From Glandiceps talaboti (taxonomy: Eukaryota > Hemichordata > Enteropneusta > Spengelidae), in contig NC_135567.1 in NCBI RefSeq assembly GCF_964340395.1, forward strand, positions 21,160,306 through 21,207,805: 47,500 nucleotides of DNA. The letters run 5' to 3'. The position numbers and the translations under genes were made by a program. Positions 34,749-45,803 of the stretch are shown in pieces; within the stretch, counting starts at the first letter, position 1; each line of letters opens with the position of its first letter. The notes under the pieces were generated by a model. The model was given only the letters and a program-made list of their open reading frames with translations. It was not told the origin of the DNA and ran no database searches.

Positions 34749-36270
34749 GGCTTCCAGGGACTGGGTGCCCGTGCCAAACACGCAAAATACTGTACTAAAT
34801 TAAATGTGTTAGTATCGCTCCTACGAAACGCGAATTCACACAACACGTCCAAGTCAGCAATCCAGTCATTACGGAATCAAAGGTAAATACGGAAGTAGAT
34901 TCATTGTTACTAGATGTAAACCTGTGTGCGTTTATCGACAAGTGAATAAGTGAGACTGGTGAATATTTTCCGACGATTCTATACTCACATTAATTATTTC
35001 TTCTTATTAATTTGGTTGAAGTAATTACTTGTTTCATTAGTACACTGTTGTAACGTATCTTACAGTGTAGTCAGTGTCTGGTAGTTCGAAATATGGAGAC
35101 ATGCACTGGAGTGTGACAGAGCGAGTGAACTTGTCAAAACACATTCCTCCATTGATACTAATTTTATTTTTACTGTAGTCGGGGAAAAAATTCTGATGTC
35201 TTCAAAGTTTCAGATCATGTAGCATACAATATTGTACATTTATTTTATGTTAAAATAATTCTAAATTTTGATATTTTATTATAATTATGATTTAGGCAAG
35301 AAACCAAACAACTGCTATCAAAAGAAAACCAACTCCTAACAACACGAGTCCAACGACCAGTTCTCCCCCAAGAAAAGTGCATGTTGGTGCTAGTGGTGTT
35401 GCTCGTAAACAACTCAACTTTGGTGATAACATCCAGCATACACATCAAGGAATAGATACCAGCACAAAGCAGCACAAACAAGATGAATATGTAGGGGAAC
35501 CTTGTAGCAGTTGCTTTGAGTATGAAGAACAGGTGAAACAGAATGACTTGATGTCAGCAGACATAGACGAACTCCTTGATGCACTGTCAGAGTCAAGAGG
35601 AGAGAGCACTGGTTTACGAAAGCTCAATAATCAACTAGAATTAGAAAAGAATACACGGTATGACACACAGGAAAAACGCACAGCTGCAGTACGAAAAATC
35701 GGTAACATTGAAAATAAGAACATTTACGAAGATACATTACAGGCTGTTAGCAACAAATCAAGTCGACATGTTGAAAAACTGTGCAATATTTCTTTGAGTA
35801 CAGAAATAGAAAAAAAGAACAAAGTTGTAAGGGAATTTATAGATGCCGTGACAGCTAAAGGGACTGAAAAGGGTGTAGGTGTAAGTACATCAACAGAAAG
35901 AATAACGTCCAAAACAGATTTCCAACGCTTTCAAGCTATTGAAAATATTTATGGTGCCAGAAATTTGAATTATGTATCTGATTTAACCTTTGCTGTTCAA
36001 GCTGTCAATCATTCAGTAACCAAGAGTGAACTGTCAGCCAACATATTCGGTCATTGTACGACTGCAGCCAGTGCTAATCTATTAAATATTTGGTTAAAAT
36101 CTATGGAAAATAATTGCCCTCCTGCACCAAATGGGTTGATTGAATACGCATTTGATAATGAACAGAGACTTATGCGAACATGGCTGTCAAGAAGGGGCAA
36201 TAAACAAACACTGGATATTTTGACAAACATAATTGTATGCCAGTTACATCCTACATCCATTCTGCAATAG
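34712..36270 (+). CDS. Unrecognised two-exon gene, about 335 aa
   Basis: Model: exon 34712-34744 (MFRTLCTTVTK) joined in phase 0 to 35296-36270, using donor aaagtaagg and acceptor ttatgatttag. The second exon is open for 324 codons. It has a basic, Ser/Thr/Pro-rich start, then acidic and coiled-coil-like stretches (DELLDALSES, RKLNNQLELEKN) and a better-folded C-terminal third with a GLIEYAFDNEQ motif. That C-terminal pattern reminds me of an uncharacterised, often multicopy invertebrate family, but I cannot name it. The long exon is well supported by length; the short first exon is tentative. The gene is followed by a polyadenylation signal at 36790 and diverges from the receptor gene. Confidence 0.5.
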
Positions 36271-36795
36271 TTGTAGGGAGTGTGTACAGTCATACCAAGC
36301 GGAACAGGTAAACTCAGGATTCACATCCCCTGAAGGGACAGAACATGATTGTGAGACCACATGTTGATGTGTCTTAACCAATCTGAACAATGCTTGCACA
36401 TAATTGGTACTTCAAGTAGAACTACCTCACCAAGTTAGCCTGTGTTTACATATCATATTGTGATAATTTATATAAGTCAACACACTGAAAATATTTATAA
36501 TTTGAAAGTGAAATGTTTATTTAGAATTTAAGTTAAATTACAAATCAAAACTTGACATGCAAATCAAACTTTAAATCAAGAAATGAAAATCAGTACTTAA
36601 AATTATGACGGTTGAAATGTGCCTGGAGTGGCCTTTGTATAATTACTTTGTATAAATTTAAATTGGAAATAATTGCTTTATAATATATATTTATATCAGA
36701 GTTTACTGTTCTTAATCATATATTTATGTTATATTACTATTTATATGTTATTATGTTATATTATATAAAGTTATTTATGTGTTATTTTCAATAAA
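36271..36795 (+). terminator. 3' UTR with AATAAA at 36790-36795
   Basis: AT-rich non-coding stretch after the 36270 stop, closing with a canonical AATAAA. Only 29 bp separate the signal from the last codon of the opposing minus-strand gene. Confidence 0.5.
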
Positions 36796-36824
36796 CATTT
36801 GAACATAACAGTACTACTCCACGT

Positions 36825-37422
36825 CTATTCTTTCATAACATAGTTGGCACCACCCATCTTGTCTACAGTATCTTCTAATAAATTAGACACCTCGCATCTT
36901 CTCCCTACTGGTACTGTCACATGATATGTACAAGTACACACAGCTCCCCCTCCTTGTCTGTCAAATCTTGGCCGATGCTTGTATGCCTGTTGGGCTGGTG
37001 GTGATGTGCTTAGTTGCACTGTCCCAAGGTAGTGACTGAAAAATTTAAGGAAACAATAAAAATTATCCATTAATATTAAAAAGGCTAGATCTAGTTAAGG
37101 AACCAACTGAGTATCCAGTGTGTAATTATATTGATCAGTACATACCAAGACAATGTGGCTTCACCTCCATCCAAAATTCTTCTAAATGTGCCACACAGAT
37201 TGGCTGGCACACGACCAACTTGTTTGCCAGCAATATTTGATACCATGGGGAGTGGGGTAACGCTTGTCAGCTTCACGTGTGACACAAGTGTGGAGATGGC
37301 TGGGTATGGATGGTAATGGTGGCATCGTGACAGACATAGCCTTGGGATCTTTTTTATTATTTTCTTCCTTCTCAACTAGAAGTGGCACATCAACATGTGG
37401 TCTCACATGAAAGTAGTGATAC
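36825..37422 (-). pseudogene. Last two exons of an unrecognised gene, first one frameshifted
   Basis: Minus-strand exons 37422-37146 and 37035-36825. Acceptors ttattttcag and tttttcag and donor gtatgt are all present. The last exon reads HYLGTVQLSTSPPAQQ, GGGAVCTCTYHV, to a stop. The upstream exon begins in one frame (YHYFHVRPHVDVPLL, KEENNKKDPKA) but must end in another (IAGKQVGRVPANLCGTF, ILDGGEATLS) to join the last exon correctly. The E-N-D-A then VGRVP pattern resembles HIRAN-like modules from uncharacterised invertebrate proteins, from memory and weakly. The shift lies between about 37220 and 37330. It could be a decayed copy, a sequencing error, or an unseen splice. Earlier exons were not found. 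Confidence 0.4.
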
Positions 37423-37692
37423 CTGAAAATAACAAGATAAATAATAATAAACCAGACAAAACTACACTTCAATACACCAAAACGAGGAAATTGTCTTGGC
37501 ACTAAGAAATAACTTGGTGGATCTTGATAGATATGTATTACGTTTCTAATTTACGGTGATCAATTTGTCAAACTGAAAGTTACACAGTAAGTTTGACACA
37601 CGATTGGATGGCCGTACATAGCTGCAATAAGTGTACCGTTACTTTCTGTACTCAGGACGGTTTACACGAAACTAACCCCCAGCGTTCGAAAA

Positions 37693-38081
37693 ATGATGCT
37701 AAAGCTAGGCCGCGTACAGGATATGCAGAAATACTCACCCACTAATTGTACTTCGTATCTTAATCGTTACTTGTTCAGACATCATGGATATCCTGTTTAC
37801 AATAAGATAGGGAACAAAAATCGATGCTATTTGTGCCAGAACAGGGTCAAACTATTGTCATTTCTGGCAAACAAAGGCGTCTTATGCGATACACGCAATA
37901 TACTCCATGTACACACTTTTCCAACACGGACAAGCTGGATCGGAACTACGCGGGTGATACATACATTGTTGTGCATCCATATTGCAATATATTGTATTGG
38001 AGGTCGATACAACCACGATATGCTCCTTATACTCTCCTAGGTATCGTAAATCATATCAAACTCGATATTGCCTTGTCTTGA
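37693..38081 (+). other. Two overlapping uncertain plus-strand ORFs
   Basis: ORFs at 37693-38040 (115 codons) and 37824-38081 (85 codons) overlap in different frames. The second has balanced composition and a TYIVVHPYCNILYW stretch, but no domain is recognised. Minus-strand donors (GTGAGT near 37733, GTAAGT near 38271) raise the option of 5' exons of the minus-strand gene instead. Confidence 0.2.
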
Positions 38082-38734
38082 TTTATTTCTGATCGCCGAG
38101 TACGGCGGCAATGTCATTGCCCTAGCTGCTTTTCACTCACAACATGTAAATACGTCCGCAGATCTCGTAAAAATGGCATGCTCTCGAACTCATCAATAAC
38201 AACCTTCTATGACTTATTCAATGTAGGAAGTCGAAATTGTACAAATTTGGTGAAAAGAAACACTTACCTTGTGAAAAACACTGCTGAAAATTTGGCTCGT
38301 CTTCTACACGTGTTCAATGTTTATATTACACACGTCCGGATACTTGAAGTAACTATTACGCAAGCATTGTTCTGGTTGGTCAAGACACGACCTCTGACAT
38401 TCCTCATTCATATTCATGTTATACCATATTAGGGGATGTGGGAGACTGAGTATGTACGTGATCCACTCCACATAATTCAAATACTTTTATAGTGTACAAT
38501 ATAAAAAAGATGAAAGATTAAGTATAAAATACCGTGCTTTTTACACATCAGTATTACGACAGTAATTTTTTTTTTAATCTTACAATCCCCAATACTTCTA
38601 AAAGCCAATTACAGGGTTTGGCATAAGTATCGTTGTTTGATTTGAGGTTTATTTTTGTTTTGACCACCCACCCTCTCTACATGTCTACTATACAGGTAGC
38701 CCAGGCCTGCAGGTACCGTGTCACAAATAAAACA

Positions 38735-39012
38735 AACAAACAAACAAACAAACAAACACACACACACACACACACACACATACATACACACACACGCAGA
38801 GCTCTGCACACACGCATACATAATACATAATACATAATACATACATACATACATACATACATACATACATACATACATACATACATACATACATACATAC
38901 ATACATACATACATACATACATACATACATACATACATACATACATACATACATACATACATACATACATACAAGAAAATAAATAAACAAATAAATGAAT
39001 AAATAAATAAGT
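38735..39012. repeat. CA, CAAA and ATAC microsatellite
   Basis: AAAC units, then a CA run, then a long pure ATAC run (about 38835-38972) and an AAAT-like tail. Long spurious ORFs on both strands come from it. Confidence 0.95.
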
Positions 39013-39477
39013 TGATGGACCTACACACTAAAACTATATTACCAATACTGTTTCTATACTCGAATTTTCGACCAGTGCTTTCTGAACCAATCACGTTTAT
39101 ACGTAGTATGTAACGCCTGAATAGACTCACTTTGTAAATGTACAAATATACAATAAATAAAACATTATTGTTATATGCATATATGTATAAAAATTAAATT
39201 GATAGTGCTATATAATTTTGGTTCTGCGAAAATAACATTTCAAACAAGATTACTATGACAAAGAATAGATAGGTAAAAAATGACACTACATCAACATTTT
39301 AAAATCGAACAACAGGTTGATAAAAACATTTTGAAACGATTACTTTTGTCCTTGGTCTGTGACCGGCCAGACCCTGGACGACCCCGTGACGTCATAATTA
39401 AGCTAAGAAATACCAGCTAGGGCGTCTTTTAAGTTTTACTTTCTGAAGTAAGCCTAGGTGGACCGAAACACGGTGTA
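39013..39477 (+). promoter_or_regulatory. Upstream region of MsrB with a CRE motif
   Basis: AT-rich intergenic DNA ending in a GC-richer stretch. It has a perfect TGACGTCA at 39387-39394, about 84 bp before the start codon. No TATA box stands out. Confidence 0.4.
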
Positions 39478-39628
39478 ATGGCGTACAACTTTCGTGGAGT
39501 GGTTCAGCTTGCGAGGATTTTAGGTCGAACAACGCGACCTTTCTCAAATTTATCACACAAAATTAATGCCAGACGTTTTCCATCGCAACACTCATGCTCG
39601 ACTTGGAGAAGTTTTCACACTTCGACAC
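39478..39628 (+). CDS. MSRB2: MsrB exon 1: targeting presequence
   Basis: ATG at 39478 in context gtaATGG; donor gtaagt at 39629, phase 1. Encodes [20 protein letters not shown] and further basic residues. Confidence 0.8.
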
Positions 39629-42360
39629 GTAAGTATCGGGAAAACTAACTTTCTGTACTAGCTCAGCATCCGGCGATAGATAGCCCGTCGTGCTAGTGCT
39701 GCAGCGTACACGATGCGGTGGTGTAGACCAGCTGGTCATCTCTTTCAATAAAGTCACTTGAGTACATGTAATTTGTAAAATTACTGTCTATTTACAAAGT
39801 ATTTTTCACAAACCGTGTGTACTTGAAAGGTTGTCTGTATCCCACTAACTTAGAGAGTACAGTTATGGGTGTACATGGCACATTCTTGCCAATTTTATTC
39901 AAAATATTGATAAAACAAAAATTGCCACAAATACATGTAATTGTAACATTAATTTCATCCGAGCTACATTCAGTATGTGTAGGAAACACTGGTGTCATTT
40001 CTACCAACACTGTATCATGCAGCCTCTTACGTCTACCAACTCTGTATCATGCAGCCTCTTAAGTCTAAACAACTTCACAAATTTGGCTGAGAAGGTCATT
40101 GACTGGAATCTAAACACCTCCAAGATCCTCAAATGGGGACAACTTCAACTTTAAGTTTCTAAGAAGTTACACATGATGTAGGTGATGTGAAAACCATGAA
40201 ATTACTCCACAACCCATAGTTCATGAAAATGCCTTTAATTTCTTGGAGTGGTGTTGCCCTTTAATATAAGACAAAAAATGTGTAGGCAAGTATTAAAGTA
40301 TGTGATATATTTCCAATGTGGTCCTATGTTTGGAGTTCAGTAATACGGTGCTACCGGTTGCCATCCTTGGACCACCATTTTAGGAAAAGTGGTAATCCAC
40401 TGGGACTACCAAAGAAAAAATCATTTCAAGCCCTGTCATACATTTCGCTGGTCCTTGTGTACATTGCATATGTACACAGGTAACTAGAAATCACATCTAG
40501 CACTGTCATTGGCAGAGATGACTGATCAACCAAAAATACCATAAAGGATTGTGGGAATATACACACATTTGGCATTTCCATTGTAAATCTAGTCTCAGTT
40601 ACAGTGACTTACCTAGACTCATCACCCCTAGCAACGAGAGTCTGGGTAACCGAAACTATGGTAATTAGTCCCCGCCGGACGAAGTCCGGGACGGGGACTT
40701 ATGGATTGGGTTCCGTCTGTCCGTGCGTCCGTGTGTCCGTGCGTCCGTCCTTCCGCAGCCGTTTCTTGGAGATACCTGGACCGATTTTTTTAAAACTTGG
40801 TACAGGGGCAACATACAATGGCATACATATGCACGTCACTTTGTTTCATGATATGATCCAATATGGCCGCCTGGCAGCCATTTTGTTTGCAAATTTTCCC
40901 TGTCTAAAGCCATAACTCAGACATGCTTGAACAGATCTCATTCAAAGTTGGTATTAGGACAGTGTTCTATGACATACATGTGTATATTCATTGTTGTCAT
41001 GATACGATCCAATATGGCCGCCTAGCAGCCATTTTGTTTGTGAATTTTCCATGTCCAAAGCCATAACTCAGACATGCTTGAACAGATCTCATTCAAAGTT
41101 GGTATTAGGACAGTGTTCTATGACATACATCATGTGCATATCCATTTTCATCGTGATACGATCCAATATGGCCGCCTGGCAGCCATTTTGTTTGCGAATT
41201 TTCCATGTCCAAAGCCATAACTCAGACATGCTTGAAGAGATCTCATTCAAAGTTGGTATTAGGACAGTGTTCTATGACATACATCATGTGCATATCCATT
41301 TTCATCGTGATACGATCCAATATGCCTGCCTGGCAGCCATTTTTTGTGTGAATTTTCCATGTCCAAAGCCATAACTCAGACATGCTTGAACAGATCTCAT
41401 TCAAAGTTGGTATTAGGACAGTGTTCTATGACATACATCATGTGCATATCCATTTTCTTCGTGATATGATCCCCCATACCCGACCCATCCTTTATTGTTG
41501 TAGGCATGTTCCATGTCCAACAAGCAGACACAACATATCTAAGTCTGTTTGATTTAGGTTCACAAGTGTTGTTGCGTGATCAGAGTAGTGATAATTCCTT
41601 AAAACCCAATCATAGCGGGGACTATGTCATTCTCAATGACTTGTTCAATATGTAATAGCAGGCTCAATGAGAAATCATGAACCAAAAGTTATTCAAGCAA
41701 ATGAGTAAACCCCAACTGTTAGAATGATGTAAACAATGTATAAGTAGTGTCCTGATATATGACAAATATGCCATATTTGGACATCACTGTTCCATATTTG
41801 GACATTACTGTACCATATTTGGACATCACTGTACCATATTTGGACATTGTTGTACCATATTTGGACATTACATAATTGTCCCGATAAACACTAACTTATT
41901 ATTGGTTAGAATTTTGTGATTGATTAACAAAGACATGATGTTAATGACTTTGTGGGTGGCTTTGGTTGAATTTGAAATTTCATCTCATGACCTTCTCATT
42001 GAGCTAGAGATGAGGAGATACATGTAGTCTGGTAGAACATATTATATTAGTAGTCAACTAATTTCTCTTAATATGCAGTTGTACAAAGCTCATATGAAGA
42101 TGTTCCTAATTCAGAATGGGAGAAGAAGTTGACTCCAGAGCAGTATTATGTATGTAGAGAAAAGGGAACAGAAGAAGTAAGTACATTTGTATGTGTAGAC
42201 TTGATAGATTTGGGCGGTATATGTATCCCCAGTTGAATTATTTATTCTGCTACAGAGCAGTATATTACGTATGTAGAGAAAAGGGAATGGAAGAAGTATG
42301 TCTGTGTAGAAATAGATGAGGGTGGTATACCCATTATTAGCAAGGAGTGACAGACACACA

Positions 42361-42431
<71 letters not shown>

Positions 42432-45194
42432 ATTGGAGTCATGTGATTCCTCTGCAAATTAGTATAATGCACATAGATAAAAGGAAGAGAGGAAGTAACT
42501 GGCCTTGTTATTTGTAAGTGATGAATTAAGGTGGTACCCCCAGTTCAAGGACTTATAAACAGGGGTATCACACTGATTCCTGTACAGAGCAGTATTATTT
42601 GTGTAGAAAAAAGGGAATGAAAGAATTACATGTATGTGCCCTTTCTATCTTTTTTCCCAATGGGACATGATAAGAGTACAGACATGTACTTAGTGCATAT
42701 ACATTATGTATTTTGTGATCTACCAGTCTCTCCCTGGGTCTTTATAGAGTAGTAGGTTCCATCCTATATTTACAGGGTTCTCTCCAGACCTTTATAGAGT
42801 AGTGGGTTCCATCCTATAATTTACAGGGTTCTCTCCAGTACTTGTGGAAATACCCTGAGTGAGCGACACTTCAACTCACATGTCATGGGGTTCTGTCAAC
42901 AACTCTTAGTATTAGAGTTGTATTGAATCAGATGTAGTAATGATGTCATATTTGTGTTTTACAGCCATTTAGTGGTATATATTACAGTCACTATGAAGAA
43001 GGTGTATATAAATGTGTATGCTGTAATGTAGAGTTATTTAGGTAAGTCTATACGTTATACAAGGTGTATGTAAATGTGTATGCTGTAATATAGAGTTATT
43101 TAGGTAAGTCTATACGTTATACAAGGTGTATATAAATGTGTATGCTGTGATGTAGAGTTATTTAGGTAAGTCTATACGTTATACAAGGTGTATATAAATG
43201 TGTATGCTGTGATGTAGAGTTATTTAGGTAAGTCTATCTGTTATACAAGGTGTATATAAATGTGTATGCTGTGATGTAGAGTTATTTAGGTAAGTCTATA
43301 CGTTATACAAGGTGTATATAAATGTGTATGCTGTGATGTAGAGTTATTTAGGTAAGTCTATACGTTATACAAGGTGTATATAAATGTGTATGCTGTGATG
43401 TAGAGTTATTTAGGTAAGTCTATACGTTATACAAGGTGTATGTAAATGTGTATGCTGTGATGTAGAGTTATTTAGGTAAGTCTATCTGTTATACAAGGTG
43501 TATATAAATGTGTATGCTGTAATGTAGAGTTATTTAGGTAAGTCTATACGTTATACAAGGTGTATATAAATGTGTATGCTGTAATGTAGAGTTATTTAGG
43601 TAAGTCTATCTGTTATACAAGGTGTATATAAATGTGTATGCTGTAATGTAGAGTTATTATGTAAGTCTATACGTTATACAAGGTGTATATAAATGTGTAT
43701 GCTGTAATGTAGAGTTATTTAGGTAAGTCTATACGTTATACAAGGTGTATATAAATGTGTATGCTGTGATGTAGAGTTATTTAGGTAAGTCTGTCTGTTA
43801 TACAAGGTGTATATAAATGTGTATGCTGTGATGTAGAGTTATTTAGGTAAGTCTATACGTTATACAAGGTGTTTATAAATGTGTATGCTGTGATGTAGAG
43901 TTATTTAGGTAAGTAAGTAAATAGATATGTTTTAGCATCATACTTTCTTACTGGTGCAAATATTGCGAAGTGAGAAAGACAGAAACTGAGCCCTAAACAT
44001 TTTAATTTGCCATGTGTACTACTTCTTTGTTATTACGTCATGTACCTTTAATTGTCTCCGTAATTTAGTTCATGAATATTAAATATGCAAATTAGAATGG
44101 ATATTAATCAGCGATCGGAAATCAATGCTCTCGTGCTTGGCAGAATCCTGCAAGACAGTTTCACATAGTGGAATTAGGGACCACTAGTTCTGTTAGCAGG
44201 ACCACTGGATTTTTTAAGGCACAGGTTCGGGGACTTTCAGTTCACAAAATTACTCGCTTACCCCAGCCTTCAGGTATATAGCCATGACTATGTCTTGTTC
44301 ATGTAAAATATTAATGTCTGCTAAGTCTAAAGATGCAACAGTGGCCCTTTGCAAGAATAATGACAAAGAAAAATACTTTCAATTTTGGTGTTTTTGATAA
44401 ACGCACAAATTTTTTGTAATGTGAAATCATAAAATGAATCTTAAGAACCCAAAGTGTATTGAAAGACATTTATTTGCTGGCAATGGCATTCCTTAGTTTT
44501 ACCGTGTCTGTTTTGTCTCATTCTTGGCATCTATTTACAGCTCAAAGACTAAGTATGACTCGCACACAGGATGGCCTTCATTCTATGCAATATATGGTGC
44601 CATAGGAGATGATGAATCAGCAACGCATGTAATGAGACGGTCTGATAACATGCATGGTATGAAAAGAACAGAGGTGTTTTGTAAAGAGGTGAGCTAACCA
44701 TTCAACCATCATGACTACACAACCAGCAATGTATAGATTACAAGCCAACCACTCTAACCATTCAACCATCATGACTACACAACCAGCAATCTAAAGATTA
44801 CAAGCCAACCACTCTAACCATTCAACCATCATGACTACACAACCAGCAATGTATAGATTACAAGCCAACCACTCTAACCATTCAACCATCATGACTACAC
44901 AACCAGCAATCTAAAGATTACAAGCCAACCACTCTAACCATTTGACTGTCATCGTTCTAACAACATACCAGCACCAACAATTACACAACAGTCTTGGACT
45001 GAACTACTAAACAATCTTGGACTGAACTACACAACAAACTTGGACTGCACTACTAAACAGACTTCTTTTTTTTCCCCAACTAGTGTAATTCTCACCTTGG
45101 TCATGTCTTCAATGATGGGCCACCACCAACGGGACAACGATTCTGTATTAACAGTACCTCTTTGAACTTTGAACCCAAGGAAATGTCAGAATAA
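39478..45194 (+). CDS. MSRB2: Methionine-R-sulfoxide reductase B, mitochondrial type
   Basis: Joined exons 39478-39628, 42079-42176, 42965-43041, 44541-44688, 45084-45194 give 194 aa with consistent phases. The enzyme reduces methionine-R-sulfoxide in proteins. The first 50 residues are rich in Arg, Ser and Thr with no acidic residue, as in a mitochondrial presequence. The domain runs from [17 protein letters not shown] through CVCC (first zinc Cys pair), [21 protein letters not shown] (second zinc pair) to RFCINS, which holds the catalytic cysteine. There is no TGA, so it is a Cys and not a selenocysteine type. It is closest in feel to MSRB2; MSRB3 is possible, but no ER-retention tail is present. 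Exons 2, 3 and 5 each have tandem copies of their ends downstream. Confidence 0.92.
39990..40065 (+). repeat. Two-copy 32-bp direct repeat
   Basis: ctaccaacwctgtatcatg then cagcctcttamgt, twice, in MsrB intron 1. Confidence 0.8.
40666..41624. mobile_element. Candidate non-autonomous DNA element with internal 154-bp tandem repeats
   Basis: Ends are exact 10-bp inverted repeats, tagtccccgc at 40666-40675 and gcggggacta at 41615-41624. The left end also forms a hairpin (gccggacgaagtccggg). Inside, GTCC-rich units are followed by about 3.7 tandem copies of 151-154 bp containing ccaatatggccgcctggcag and actcagacatgcttgaa. No transposase is present. It sits within MsrB intron 1. Confidence 0.6.
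41765..41872 (+). repeat. 21-bp array, five copies
   Basis: Unit ccatatttggacatcactgt plus one base, in MsrB intron 1. Confidence 0.9.
42079..42176 (+). CDS. MSRB2: MsrB exon 2
   Basis: Acceptor taatatgcag, donor gtaagt at 42177, phase 1 to 0. Encodes [33 protein letters not shown]. Confidence 0.9.
42137..42640 (+). repeat. Degenerate duplicates of MsrB exon 2 end and donor
   Basis: After the true exon, similar stretches (gagcagtattatgtatgtag, agaaaagggaa, agaagtaagt) reappear at about 42253-42300, 42458-42500 and 42585-42632. A CA microsatellite lies between copies. They are broken and not translatable as the exon. Confidence 0.7.
42357..42430. repeat. CA microsatellite
   Basis: Pure CA run of about 60 bp with a CAGA start, in MsrB intron 2. 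Confidence 0.95.
42748..42838 (+). repeat. Two-copy direct repeat
   Basis: agagtagtrggttccatcct then atatttacagggttctct, twice, in MsrB intron 2. Confidence 0.8.
42965..43041 (+). CDS. MSRB2: MsrB exon 3: first zinc-binding pair
   Basis: Acceptor tgttttacag, donor gtaagt at 43042, phase 0 to 2. Encodes [25 protein letters not shown]. Its last 43 bases and donor are amplified in the following array. Confidence 0.9.
42999..43912 (+). repeat. 62-bp array spanning MsrB exon 3 end and donor, about 15 copies
   Basis: Each unit is aaggtgtatataaatgtgt, atgctgtgatgtagagttat, ttaggtaagtctatacgtta and tac. Nearly every copy keeps ttaggtaagt. The first copy is the real exon. Sixty-two is not divisible by three, and an in-frame TAA follows each donor, so only the first donor yields MsrB. 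Confidence 0.95.
44541..44688 (+). CDS. MSRB2: MsrB exon 4
   Basis: Acceptor atctatttacag, donor gtgagc at 44689, phase 2 to 0. Encodes [20 protein letters not shown] through RTEVFCKE. Confidence 0.9.
44693..44945 (+). repeat. 60-bp array, about 4 copies
   Basis: Starts 4 bp into MsrB intron 4. Unit contains ctaaccattcaaccatcatg, actacacaaccagcaatgta. Copies 1 and 3, and 2 and 4, share variants (gtatag versus ctaaag), suggesting a 120-bp duplication. Confidence 0.9.
44975..45065 (+). repeat. About 28-bp array, three copies
   Basis: Unit contains cttggactgaactactaaac, just before the exon 5 acceptor. Confidence 0.8.
45084..45194 (+). CDS. MSRB2: MsrB exon 5: catalytic cysteine and stop
   Basis: Acceptor ttccccaactag, phase 0. 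Encodes [36 protein letters not shown], stop TAA at 45192-45194. Confidence 0.9.
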   Translation, partial: CNSHLGHVFNDGPPPTGQRFCINSTSLNFEPKEMSE

Positions 45195-45275
45195 CCAATC
45201 AACAGCCTAAGAAATGTCAGAATAACCAATCAACAGCTAGGAAATGTCAGAATAACCAATCAACATCCTCCTCAC
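45178..45275 (+). repeat. About 31-bp array spanning the MsrB stop codon, three copies
   Basis: Three copies of aaatgtcagaataaccaatc then aacag. The first contains the last codons KEMSE and the TAA. Confidence 0.85.
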
Positions 45276-45803
45276 CTTGATGGAAAATACAAGTATGCAA
45301 TTTACTCTGAACCAGCTGTGGTAAACTGATTCTGACTACTGGAAGAAATGAATTGACTGTGAAATATTAACAACTGAACTTTGTAAACTACAGTGGCTTC
45401 TGGTGACGCTAACGTTAACATTATTCCTATTGGCTCTACATGTGGATAATGACATTTGTTTTAGGGTATTTGACAATAGTCAGAACACAATAAGTAAGTT
45501 TTGGTAAAGAGAACAAAACAAAGAGTTTCCAAATGTTACTTCCATTGTGCCTTTACATTCATAAATAATTCATTATTTGTGTTTGATTCCTACTGAATTT
45601 GTAGGTTGTATTTGTCTGCATATTTATGTATATTTGGATGTTTGTACAATATAAAATTTACCACGTTCCACTTTTCTACTGCCAAGTTGTACATTGTATA
45701 TAAATAGTGTTTATATAAATTAGATAGGTTCGGAATTTTGAGATTTCCATTGAAACTAAGGTCCTGGTCAAGAATCACTTTTCGACTTTTTTAGCATTTG
45801 GCT

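Noticed and set aside
38178-38432. 84-codon plus-strand ORF
   Set aside because: No domain. It overlaps a minus-strand donor-like site, and composition and length are compatible with chance.
40604-41374. ORFs of 103 and 107 codons near 40.6-41.4 kb
   Set aside because: They lie within the tandem repeats of the inverted-repeat element and show no domain. The second repeats itself.
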